From Desulfovibrio sp. DV (GTDB lineage Bacteria; Desulfobacterota; Desulfovibrionia; Desulfovibrionales; Desulfovibrionaceae): 64,000 bases of DNA. How positions within the stretch are numbered: the first letter of the stretch is position 1; each line of letters begins with the position of its first letter. Shown piece by piece: positions 50,523 through 58,601 of this stretch. The position numbers were made by a program, and so were the translations under genes. Under the pieces are notes generated by a model that saw only the letters and a program-made list of their open reading frames with translations, did not search any database and was not told the DNA's origin. The DNA lies in contig NZ_MLBG01000006.1 of the NCBI RefSeq assembly GCF_001936595.1, forward strand, positions 30,260 to 94,259. Reading direction: 5' to 3'.

Positions 50523-51680
50523 ATGCGCAACGCGACTCCCCCCCATAAGCGCCACGCCACGGCCGCCCTGGCCGTGGCGCTGGCCACTTCCCCGGAAAGC
50601 GGCACCCTGCCCGAGGGCGTAAGCGTCCAGCTGTTCCCGGACGGGCAATTCGACGCCCGCGACGGCCGGCCGGGCAGCCTCAAGGGCTGTTCCGCCAAGG
50701 CCTGGCGGCTCGACGCCGCCATTGCCGCCGCGCTCATCGCCCGGGCCAACGCCCGGGAAACGCCCCTTTGCATTGACTACGAGCACCACACCCTGACGGC
50801 CAAAGACGCCGGCCACAAGGCCGTGGCCGCCGGCTGGATCGAGGCGCTTTGCTACGTGCCCGGCCAGGGGCTTTTCGCGCGCGTGGCCTGGACCGATGCC
50901 GCGCGCGGCCACATTCGGGCCGACGAATACCGCTATATCTCGCCGCTTTTCACCTTCGATCTGGCCACCGGGGCCGTCCTGGAACTGATCAACGCCGCGC
51001 TCACCAACAACCCGGCGCTTGACGGGCTGGCCGCCGTGGCCGCTGCCCGCCAGAGCGCCGCAACCACTCCCGAACAAACCCAAACGGAGGCCCTTATGGA
51101 CGAATTGCTCAAGCGCCTGCGCTTTCTGCTCAACCTGCCGGTGGCTGCCTCGGCCGAGGACGTCACCGCGCAACTGGACAAGCTCAAGGGCCAGGTCACA
51201 AGCGCGGGCGAGGCGGCCACCAGCGTGGACCTGCTGGCCATCCTGGCCGGCAAGGACGCCGCCCTGGCAGACCTGACCGCCAAGCTGGACAAGCCCGATC
51301 CGGCCAAGTTCGCCCCGGCCGAGGCCGTGGCCGCGCTCACCCAGGAAAACGCCGCCCTCAAGGCGTCCCTGGCCGCTGCCCAGACCCAAAACGGCACGGC
51401 TGCCTTGGCCGCTGACATCAAGGCCGCCGTGGCCGACGGGCGCGTCCACAAAACGCTTGAAGGCTGGCTGACCGACCTGGCCGCCACGGCCCCGGACACT
51501 GCCCGGGCCTATCTGGACAAGGCCGTGCCCGTGGCCGCTTTGACCACCATGCAGACCACTACCGTCACGCCGCCGGCGGCCGGGGCCACCACGGCTGCGC
51601 TGTCGGCCGAGGAAAAGGAAGCGGCCAAGCTGCTCGGCATCCCCGAAGACCTCTACGCCACCGCCAAGGAGGCCAAGTAA
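50523..51680 (+). CDS. I: Mu I-like protease/scaffold protein
   Basis: 385 residues from MRNATPPHKRHATAALAVAL; an in-frame GTG at 50514 is inside the promoter palindrome, and neither start has a ribosome site. N-terminal half is the Mu I protease domain (TLPEGVSVQLFPDGQFDARD, TPLCIDYEHHTLTAKDAG, AAGWIEALCYVPGQGLFARV, EYRYISPLFTFD). The C-terminal half is a helical alanine-rich scaffold that can also be made separately from an internal start at 51096. Processes the head shell during assembly. Confidence 0.9.
   Translation: MRNATPPHKRHATAALAVALATSPESGTLPEGVSVQLFPDGQFDARDGRPGSLKGCSAKAWRLDAAIAAALIARANARETPLCIDYEHHTLTAKDAGHKAVAAGWIEALCYVPGQGLFARVAWTDAARGHIRADEYRYISPLFTFDLATGAVLELINAALTNNPALDGLAAVAAARQSAATTPEQTQTEALMDELLKRLRFLLNLPVAASAEDVTAQLDKLKGQVTSAGEAATSVDLLAILAGKDAALADLTAKLDKPDPAKFAPAEAVAALTQENAALKASLAAAQTQNGTAALAADIKAAVADGRVHKTLEGWLTDLAATAPDTARAYLDKAVPVAALTTMQTTTVTPPAAGATTAALSAEEKEAAKLLGIPEDLYATAKEAK
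51096..51680 (+). CDS. Z: Scaffold protein Z, in-frame internal start within I
   Basis: ATG at 51096 has a textbook ribosome site (ggagg, 5 bp away) in the middle of the protease gene, giving MDELLKRLRFLLNLPVAASA and 174 more residues. In Mu the scaffold protein Z is produced exactly this way from the 3' part of I. The product is helical, Ala/Lys/Asp-rich (LAILAGKDAALADLTAKLDK), as expected for an internal scaffold. Confidence 0.75.
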   Translation: MDELLKRLRFLLNLPVAASAEDVTAQLDKLKGQVTSAGEAATSVDLLAILAGKDAALADLTAKLDKPDPAKFAPAEAVAALTQENAALKASLAAAQTQNGTAALAADIKAAVADGRVHKTLEGWLTDLAATAPDTARAYLDKAVPVAALTTMQTTTVTPPAAGATTAALSAEEKEAAKLLGIPEDLYATAKEAK

Positions 51681-52586
51681 ATGGCGATCATCACCCCGGC
51701 GCTGGTAAGCGCCCTGTTCACCGGCTTTAAAGCCGAGTTCCAGCGCGTCTACGGCGAGACGCCCTCGCATTGGGACAAGGTGGCCACCCTCATGCCGTCC
51801 ACCTCCAAGTCCAACACCTACGGCTGGCTGGGCCAGTTCCCCCAGCTTGTCGAATGGGTGGGGCCTCGTGTGCTGAAAGACATGGCGGCCCACGGCTACA
51901 GCATCACTAACAAGCTCTTTGAATCCACGGTGGGGGTCAAACGGACTGACATTGAGGACGACGAAGTCGGCATCTACAAGCCGCTTTTTGGTGAAATGGG
52001 CCGGGCGGCCAAGAGCTTCCCGGATGAGCTGGTCTACGGCTTGCTCCGCCTGGGGCTGTCCACCCTGTGCTTCGACGGCCAGTACTTCTTCGACACCGAC
52101 CACCCGGTCTATCCCAACGTGGACGGCACCGGCGCGGCCGCCACCATCGCCAACATCGCCGACGGCGCGGACATCCCCTGGTATCTGCTCGATACCTCCC
52201 GCGTGCTCAAGCCCGTCCTTTTCCAGGAGCGCACCAAGCCCGAGCTGACCAGCATGACCCGCGCCGATGACGAGGCGGTCTTCATGACCGACGAATATCG
52301 CTTCGGCATCCGCTACCGCTGCAACTCCGGCTTCGGCTTCTGGCAGACGGCCTACTGCTCGAAAAAGCCGCTCACCGACGCCAACTTCAACGCGGCCTAT
52401 GACGCCATGACCGGCTTCCGGGCGGATGGCGGCCGGCCGCTGGGCATCAAGCCCACCTTGTTGGTGGTGCCTACCAATCTGCGCACCGCCGCTGCCGAGG
52501 TGGTGCAGGTGGCCCGGCGCTCGGACGGCTCGGACAACCCCAACGCGGGCATCGTGGACGTGCTGGTCACGCCCTGGCTCAACTAG
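51681..52586 (+). CDS. T: Major head subunit (Mu gpT-like)
   Basis: 301 residues; the ATG immediately follows the I stop. Mu major capsid features: ALVSALFTGFKAEFQRVYGE, LMPSTSKSNTYGWLGQFPQL, VGIYKPLFGEMGRAAKSFPD and the C-terminal GRPLGIKPTLLVVPTNLRTA. Forms the HK97-fold icosahedral shell. Order I-Z-T is that of Mu. Confidence 0.94.
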   Translation: MAIITPALVSALFTGFKAEFQRVYGETPSHWDKVATLMPSTSKSNTYGWLGQFPQLVEWVGPRVLKDMAAHGYSITNKLFESTVGVKRTDIEDDEVGIYKPLFGEMGRAAKSFPDELVYGLLRLGLSTLCFDGQYFFDTDHPVYPNVDGTGAAATIANIADGADIPWYLLDTSRVLKPVLFQERTKPELTSMTRADDEAVFMTDEYRFGIRYRCNSGFGFWQTAYCSKKPLTDANFNAAYDAMTGFRADGGRPLGIKPTLLVVPTNLRTAAAEVVQVARRSDGSDNPNAGIVDVLVTPWLN

Positions 52587-52595
52587 GAGGTCGCC

Positions 52596-52946
52596 ATGAG
52601 CACGGTCAACGCCATCGTCCGCACCCGCAGCCTGCGCGGCGGCCATTACCGGGCCGGCCTCAAGCACGAGGTCGAACCCGGCGACATCCCGCCGGGCACC
52701 CTCACCGAGGGGCAACTGGCCCAGCTCCAGGCCGATCCCGACCTGGAAGTGGAATGCTTGGACGCGCCCCAGGACGCGCCACCGCCGCGTAAGAAAAAGG
52801 CGGCGTCCCCCACGTCTGATGCTGCCCCGGCCGCCGGGGAACCTGCCGAGGGAGCCGGCGCTCCCGAAATCCCAGAGGCCGGCGACGAGGACTTCGGCTT
52901 CGACGACGACCCCGAGGCCCCGGAAGCCAAGCCCGAGGGCAAGTAA
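52596..52946 (+). CDS. FluMu N-terminal domain protein (Mu gp35-like)
   Basis: 116 residues, ATG after aggaggtcgcc. The first 55 residues match the small FluMu/HI1506-related domain (GGHYRAGLKHEVEPGDIPPG, LTEGQLAQLQADPDLEVECL). The rest is a disordered acidic, Pro/Ala-rich tail (GDEDFGFDDDPEAPEAKPEG). Position between capsid and gp36-like genes as in Mu. Function unknown. Confidence 0.8.
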   Translation: MSTVNAIVRTRSLRGGHYRAGLKHEVEPGDIPPGTLTEGQLAQLQADPDLEVECLDAPQDAPPPRKKKAASPTSDAAPAAGEPAEGAGAPEIPEAGDEDFGFDDDPEAPEAKPEGK

Positions 52947-53372
52947 ATGTACGCTACCCTGGACGATATGACGGCCGTCTTCGGCCTGGATGAGCTGGTG
53001 GCCATCACCGACCGGGACCACACCGACGCGGTGGACGCGGGGCTAGCCGAGGCGGCCCTGACCCGCGCCTCTTCGGAGGCCGACAGCTACCTGGCCAGGC
53101 GCTACGCCGTGCCGGTTTCGCCGGTGCCGCCGGTCTTGACGGCGGCCGTGTGCGACATCGCCCGCTACCGCCTGACCGGCGGTCCGGCCAGCGAGACGGA
53201 CCCGATCCTGGAACGCTACCGGCAGGCCATCAAATGGTTGGAACGGGTGGCCGACGGCAAGGCCGACCTGCCGGGCCTGTCCCTGCCCGGCCAGGGTAGT
53301 ACGGCCGGGGTGGCCTTTTCCACTGGCCGCCGGGTGTTTGACCGGCGGCCGGCCAGGGGAAACGAGGCATGA
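52947..53372 (+). CDS. DUF1320 protein (Mu gp36-like)
   Basis: 141 residues; starts directly after the previous stop. MYATLDDMTAVFGLDELVAI, RASSEADSYLARRYAVPVSP and CDIARYRLTGGPASE are the DUF1320 pattern. Probably a head-completion (connector) protein. Stop overlaps the next start. Confidence 0.9.
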   Translation: MYATLDDMTAVFGLDELVAITDRDHTDAVDAGLAEAALTRASSEADSYLARRYAVPVSPVPPVLTAAVCDIARYRLTGGPASETDPILERYRQAIKWLERVADGKADLPGLSLPGQGSTAGVAFSTGRRVFDRRPARGNEA

Positions 53373-53941
53373 TTGCCATCATCGAAGAGGCCATAAAAAG
53401 CCGCATCGCCGGGGCTGCCTTGCCCTACAAGCCGCTTGTTGCCACCTACGGCGGGGAGTTCGACGAGGGCCTGCCCGAGGTGGTGCGCCGTTTCCCGGCC
53501 ATCTGGGTGTGCTTTGCCCACGACGGCCCGGGCAAGGCCCTGGCCATGCCCAAGCGTGTCTGGCGGTTCCCGGCCACCTTTGTAGTCATCGTGGCCGCCC
53601 ACAACCTGCGAAGCGAAACAGCCACCCGCCAGGGCGCCGCCGGACAGGTCGGCACCTACGCCATGATCGAGGACGTGCGCCGGCTGTTGCTCTACCAGGA
53701 CCTGGGCCTGGATATTGATGAACTGGCCCCCGGCCGCACCCGGACCCTGGTTGCCGCGCGGCTTAAAGGCAACGCCGTCTCCGCTTTCGCTCTGGAATGG
53801 CACACCAGCTACGACGTGGTGCTGGGCGAACTGGCCCAGCCCGAGCCGCTCATGCTTGAGCGCGTGGCCCTTGCCTACCACTTGCAGCCAGACGACGGCT
53901 TGCCCGACGCCGCCGACCTGGTCAGCCTCAAAGGAGAATAA
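53369..53941 (+). CDS. DUF1834 protein (Mu gp37-like tail terminator)
   Basis: 190 residues, start overlapping the gp36-like stop (ATGA). DUF1834 features: MIAIIEEAIKSRIAGAALPY, GEFDEGLPEVVRRFPAIWVC, YAMIEDVRRLLLYQDLGLDI. Likely the tail-terminator protein at the head-tail joint. Sits in canonical Mu order before gp38 and L. Confidence 0.88.
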   Translation: MIAIIEEAIKSRIAGAALPYKPLVATYGGEFDEGLPEVVRRFPAIWVCFAHDGPGKALAMPKRVWRFPATFVVIVAAHNLRSETATRQGAAGQVGTYAMIEDVRRLLLYQDLGLDIDELAPGRTRTLVAARLKGNAVSAFALEWHTSYDVVLGELAQPEPLMLERVALAYHLQPDDGLPDAADLVSLKGE

Positions 53942-53943
53942 AC

Positions 53944-54153
53944 GTGACCCCAGCGACCATTACCGTCAAAGCCGCCCCGGGCGTGCGCGTGCCCCAGGAG
54001 GGGATGCCGCGCCGTTATATCACCGAGGCCGCCCCCGTGACCGTGCCGGACAGCGCCTATTATCGCCGCCGCATCGCCGACGGCGACCTGGCCCTGGCTG
54101 CCGATGCGGCCGCCGTGTCTGGTCCCGCGCCGCAAAAGCCCAAGGAGGAGTGA
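53944..54153 (+). CDS. DUF2635 protein (Mu gp38-like)
   Basis: 69 residues. DUF2635 pattern: ITVKAAPGVRVPQEGMPRRY, ITEAAPVTVPDSAYYRRRIA, DGDLAL. A small protein of unknown function always found just before the tail sheath in Mu-like phages. Its stop (tga) overlaps the next ATG by one base. Confidence 0.88.
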   Translation: MTPATITVKAAPGVRVPQEGMPRRYITEAAPVTVPDSAYYRRRIADGDLALAADAAAVSGPAPQKPKEE

Positions 54154-55574
54154 TGGCCAGCCAAAACATCAGCTTTGACACCTTGCCGGCGTCCATCCGC
54201 AAGCCCGGCAAGTATTTCGAGTTCAATACCAAACTTGCGGTGCGCACCCTGCCGGCCAACGTGCAGCGGATGCTCATCGTGGGGCAAGGCACGGCCGAAG
54301 GCACGCAGCCGGTACTGACGCCGGTGGAGGTCTTTTCCGACGAAGAGGGCCGCACGCTCTTTGGCACCGGCTCCCTGGCCCACCTCATGGTGCGCGCGGC
54401 CATCACCGCCAACCCCTATCTGCGCCTGACCGTCATCACCGTGCCTGACGACGCGGCCGGCATCGTGGCCACGGGAAAAGTCACCCTGACCGGCACGTCG
54501 GCCGGCGTCGGCGTGGTCAACCTGACCATCGGCGCGCAGATCGTGCAGGTGGCGGCCGCCTTGGGCGATACCGCCCAGGCCGTGGCCGAGGCGCTGGCCG
54601 AGAGGGTCAACGCCAACCGCACCTTGCCGGTGGCGGCTGCGGCGGTCGGCGGCGTGCTGACGCTTGCCGCCCGCAACAAAGGGGCCTTTGGCAATGGCAT
54701 CAACCTGGACTGCTCCCTGGCCGTGGCCGGGCTGGCTGCGGCAGTCACGCCCATGGCCGGCGGCGCGACCGACCCGGACATTGCCCCGGGGCTCGCCGCC
54801 GTCTTTGCCGATGGCCATGACATCATCACCGTGCCCTACATCGGCCAGACCCAACTGACCGCTTTGCGCTCCCACCTCGACGCCGTCAGCCACGCCCTGG
54901 AACAGCGCGGGGCCATCGGCGTCTATGCCCACACCGGCACCCTGGCCCAGGCCACCACCCTGGCCGGGCTGATCAATTCCGGCCGCATCACCTGCGCGCT
55001 GGTGCCCGGCACCACCTCGCCGGCCTGGGACGTGGCCGCTGCCTATGCCGCTGTCATCGCCAGCGAGGAAGACCCGGCCCGGCCGCTTAATACCCTGGCC
55101 CTGTCCCCGGTGGCCGTGCCGCCGGTGGCCAAGCGCCTGGGGCGCATGGAGCAGGAGTCGGCGCTGTATAACGGCTGTACGCCCCTTGAGGTCGGGCCGG
55201 GCGAGAAAGTCCAGATCGTGCGGGCGATTACCACCTACACCCGCGACCCCCAGGGCGTGGAAGACATCGCGCTCCTGGACCTGACCACCATCCGCACCCT
55301 GGATTACATACGCACGGCCTGCCGCGAGCGCATCAGCCTGCGCTTTCCCCGGGAAAAGCTGACCAACCGCACGGCGGCCAAGGTCAGAAGCGAACTCATC
55401 GACGTGCTCTACAAGCTGGAAGAGCTGGAGATCGTGGAAGAGGTCAAGGCCAACCTGCCGGGTCTTTTGGTTGAGCGCGACCTGCAAGACCCCAACCGGC
55501 TCGATGCCAAAATCCCGGCCGATGTGGTCAACGGCCTGCATGTGTTCGCCGGCCGCATCGACCTGCTTCTCTAA
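54153..55574 (+). CDS. L: Contractile tail sheath protein (Mu gpL-like)
   Basis: 473 residues from the ATG after aaggaggagtg. Sheath features: SFDTLPASIRKPGKYFEFNT, RMLIVGQGTAEGTQPVLTPV, HDIITVPYIGQTQLTALRSH, PVAKRLGRMEQESALYNGCT and the C-terminal DLTTIRTLDYIRTACRERIS with FPREKLTNRT. Forms the outer contractile tube; confirms a myovirus-type virion. Confidence 0.95.
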   Translation: MASQNISFDTLPASIRKPGKYFEFNTKLAVRTLPANVQRMLIVGQGTAEGTQPVLTPVEVFSDEEGRTLFGTGSLAHLMVRAAITANPYLRLTVITVPDDAAGIVATGKVTLTGTSAGVGVVNLTIGAQIVQVAAALGDTAQAVAEALAERVNANRTLPVAAAAVGGVLTLAARNKGAFGNGINLDCSLAVAGLAAAVTPMAGGATDPDIAPGLAAVFADGHDIITVPYIGQTQLTALRSHLDAVSHALEQRGAIGVYAHTGTLAQATTLAGLINSGRITCALVPGTTSPAWDVAAAYAAVIASEEDPARPLNTLALSPVAVPPVAKRLGRMEQESALYNGCTPLEVGPGEKVQIVRAITTYTRDPQGVEDIALLDLTTIRTLDYIRTACRERISLRFPREKLTNRTAAKVRSELIDVLYKLEELEIVEEVKANLPGLLVERDLQDPNRLDAKIPADVVNGLHVFAGRIDLLL

Positions 55575-55589
55575 CGGAGGACCACCGCC

Positions 55590-55964
55590 ATGGCGTTAAA
55601 AGAATACCTGGGCGCGATCATTCTGGAGATCGACGGCCAGGAATACGAGATCGTTGATTTCAACGAACAGCACGAAACCGGCCGCAAGGTCGTCAAAACC
55701 ATGAACGGCACCGGCCGGGCCAAGGGCTACCACCAGGGTGTGAAGACCTGGGAACTGTCCATCACCGCCGTCGTGCCCAAGGACGATGCCCTGGACTGGT
55801 CGGGCGTCGAAGGGGCCAAGCTGACCATTTATCCCGTCACCGAGGGCGGCAAGCGGGAGAGCTACCAGGACTGCGCCGTGGTCAGCATCGGCAACAAATA
55901 CACCGTGGACAGCGAAGCCCGGGTGGACGTCAAACTGTTATCGCTTAACAAGGTGGAGGAATAG
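55590..55964 (+). CDS. M: Tail tube protein (Mu gpM-like)
   Basis: 124 residues, ATG after ggaggaccaccgcc. Tube family markers: ILEIDGQEYEIVDFNEQHET, GRKVVKTMNGTGRAKGYHQG, VKTWELSITAVVP and DSEARVDVKLLSLNKV. Inner tube through which DNA passes. Directly after the sheath gene, as in all Mu-like phages. Confidence 0.93.
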   Translation: MALKEYLGAIILEIDGQEYEIVDFNEQHETGRKVVKTMNGTGRAKGYHQGVKTWELSITAVVPKDDALDWSGVEGAKLTIYPVTEGGKRESYQDCAVVSIGNKYTVDSEARVDVKLLSLNKVEE

Positions 55965-55967
55965 GCC

Positions 55968-56300
55968 ATGGTTACGGTCACCGGGCAATTGCTCATCGGC
56001 CACCGCGACGCATCCGGCGCACTGCACAAGGACTTTGAAATGCGCGTGCCCACCATTGAAGACATGGAATGGTCCATTGAAAACGCCCCGGAAGGGGCGT
56101 GTACGGCGCGCTTGTCGCGTTACGTTTGGTCGCGCGCCCTGACCCGGCTTGGCGCATTGCCTTCCGAGGCCATCACGCCGGAACTGCTGGCCGGCCTGCA
56201 TTACAGCGACTACACGCCGCTGTCCGACGCCGAGGAGGCCCTGCGGGGAAAGCTCGTGCCCGCGAGCAGCGACTGCGAGACTACCGGACCCTCGAAGTAG
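55968..56300 (+). CDS. Tail assembly chaperone, short form (Mu gp41-like)
   Basis: 110 residues, beginning 3 bp after the tube gene; the ATG follows ggaggaatagcc. Contains MRVPTIEDMEWSIENAPEGA, SRYVWSRALTRLGALPSEAI, and SDAEEALRGK. These proteins bind the tape measure and keep it soluble while the tail is built. A GGGAAAG slippery site in the last part allows a second, longer product (listed next). Confidence 0.88.
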   Translation: MVTVTGQLLIGHRDASGALHKDFEMRVPTIEDMEWSIENAPEGACTARLSRYVWSRALTRLGALPSEAITPELLAGLHYSDYTPLSDAEEALRGKLVPASSDCETTGPSK

Positions 56301-56446
56301 CGCTGGCGGGCAAGACATTCACTTTGCGTGACATCCAATCCATGACCATGCCGCAAGCGGAATCCTATCTGGCCATCCTGACCGGGCGCGCCCCGGCCGG
56401 CAGCGGCCGGCGCGTCATTCCCCGTCGCCGCAAAGGAGCAAAATAG
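55968..56446 (+). CDS. Tail assembly chaperone, -1 frameshift fusion (Mu gp41-gp42 type)
   Basis: At 56246-56252 the sequence is G-GGA-AAG in the zero frame, identical to the lambda G/GT slippery heptamer. A -1 shift there joins 95 codons of the short form to a 64-residue extension, ARAREQRLRDYRTLEVALAG, then KTFTLRDIQSMTMPQAESYL, ending in a basic tail at 56446. The extension has no start codon with ribosome site of its own and ends just before the tape measure ATG. Predicted from sequence, following the known mechanism in Mu and lambda. Confidence 0.85.
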
Positions 56447-58599
56447 ATGGGCAAGGGTACGGAAATAGCCGTCGTCTTGCGCCTGCGCGACGAGATGGGG
56501 GGCCAGGCGGCCAAGTCCCTGGACACGCTCACCCGGGCGGCCCGGGGCGTTGGCCAGGGAGCCGGGGCCGCTGCCCGGGAGCTTGGCCGCGTGGGGCGCG
56601 CCGGCGAGGGTGTGCGGTCCGTGGGGATGGAAGCGGCCCGGACCGACAAGCTCATGGGCGGCCTGGGCCAGGCTGCCCGCCGGGCCTCCCGGGACGTGGC
56701 GTCCGTGGGCCAGTCGGCCGGCGCGATCAAGAGCGTGGGGACCATGGCCTTCGAGGCTTTGCGCGGCCTCGACCAGACCGCCCGGGCCGGGGTGCGCCTG
56801 CGCGACGCCCTGAGCGGGGTGGGGGCTGCCGGCCGGGCGGCCCTGGGCGCGGTCAAGGGCATCGGGCAGGCCGGGGCTGGCGTGGCTGCCGGGGCCGGCG
56901 TTGCGGCCGCTGCCCTGCGACAGCCCATTGCTTTCGAGAAGCGTCTGGCGCTTATGGCCAACACTGCCTACGCCGACCGGGATGTGGCCGGCCGCATTGC
57001 CGGCAAAAAGGAACTGGAAGGGGCCGTCAACGCGGCCGTGCGCCAGGGCGGCGGCAACCGCGACCAGGCGGCCGAAGCCCTGGACGCCATGCTGGCCTCG
57101 GGAGCCATCAAGGCTGACGCCGCCCAACGGCTGCTGCCGACCATCCAGAAGTTCGCCACTGCCTCCGGGGCCGGCTCCGGGGACATTGCCGAGATCGTCA
57201 TCCGGGGCATTCAACAGAAATTTTTCAGCGAAGGCCAAGCCGGCGAAGCCCTGGACAAGGCCATGGCTGCCGGGCAGGCCGGCGGCTTTGAACTCAAAGA
57301 CATGGCCAAATGGCTGCCTAAAATGATGGCCCTGGGCAGCGGCATGAAGTCCATGCCCGGTTTTGAGCAGATGCTGGCCTATGCCCAGGCTTCGGCCGTC
57401 ACCGCCGGCAGCAAGGACGAAGCCGGCAACAATCTGGTCAACCTGCTGCAAAAGCTCAACAGCCAGGACACGCAAAAGGATTTCGCCAAGCTTGGCATCG
57501 ACCTGACCGGCTCCCTGGCCCGGGCGCGGGACAAGGGCAAGCTGCCGCTCGAAGCCTTTGCCCAGCTTGTGGACGAGCATGTGGTGGGCAAGGACAAACG
57601 CTATGCCGGTCTCAAGGCCAAGCTTGGCAAGACGCAAGGGGCCGAGCGCCAGCAAATCCTTTCCGACATGGCCGACCTGGCCGAGGCCTCGGCCGTGGGC
57701 AAGGTGGTGCAGGACCGGCAGGCGCTTTTGGCGCTTATCGCGGCCATGAACCAGAAGGACTACATCGCCGACGTCCAGGGCCGGATGCAAAACGCCCAGG
57801 GCACAGGCGACACGGCCTTTCAGGTCTACCAGTCCAGCACGGCCGCATCCATGGAACGGGCCGGCAACGAAAGCGAGATTGCCCGCTCGGGGATGCTCGG
57901 CAACGTGTCCGGACCGCTCAAGGCCGCAGCCGACGCCGCCGCTGATCTGGCCCAGCGTTTTCCCACCCTGGCCGTGGCGGCCACCGAGGCGGCCACGGCC
58001 ATTGGCGTCATGGGCGCGGCAGCCGCTGCCTTCGGAGCCATGCGTCTTTTCACTGGCGGGGCCGGCGGTGCTGCTGCCGCTGCCGGGCGCGGCGGCCTGC
58101 TCGGGATGGTTGGCGGCAAGGGGGGCGCGCTGGCCACGGCCGGCCTGGCCGCCTGGGACATCTACACCACCGAGAGCAGCGACGCCCTGACCCGGGCGCA
58201 AAAAACACCCGCCACGCCGAAAACGCCGGCGGGCTGGCCGGGGCCATTGCCGGGGCCAAGATGGGCGCGGCTCTTGGCGCAGCTGGCGGTTCCGTGGTTC
58301 CGGTCGTGGGCACCGCAGCCGGCGGCATTGCCGGCGGTCTGGCCGGCGGGGCCGTGGGTTGGTGGTCCGGGAGCAACCTTGGCCGCATGGCTGGCGAAAA
58401 AATGTGGGGACCATCGGCTGGCACCTTGCCGAGCGCCCATAAAGCGTGGGGGCCGTCCAGCCAGGCCATGACCGACGCCCAGAAGATCGTGGTTGAGGAC
58501 AAGAGCACCTTGCACGTGGAATCCGTGCTGCACCTGGACGGTCACGAGGTGGCCCGGACCGTCAACAGCTACAACACGGCCCAAGCCAAACGGGAGTAG
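56447..58599 (+). CDS. Tail tape measure protein, frame broken by one base at an A6 tract near the 3' end
   Basis: Begins MGKGTEIAVVLRLRDEMGGQ after caaaggagcaaaatag. The first 585 or so residues are helical, glycine/alanine-rich, with the tape measure core (ALRQPIAFEKRLALMANTAY, AGGFELKDMAKWLPKMMALG) and hydrophobic segments near 500-560. At A6 (58200-58205) the frame goes into a Pro/Trp-rich stretch that stops at 58471, while the -1 frame continues a glycine-zipper tail (GAAGGSVVPVVGTAAGGIAG) to SYNTAQAKRE at 58599, 2 bp before gene N. One extra A would make a single 717-residue protein. Either a homopolymer error, a real mutation, or slippage. Confidence 0.8.
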
Positions 58600-58601
58600 C
58601 C

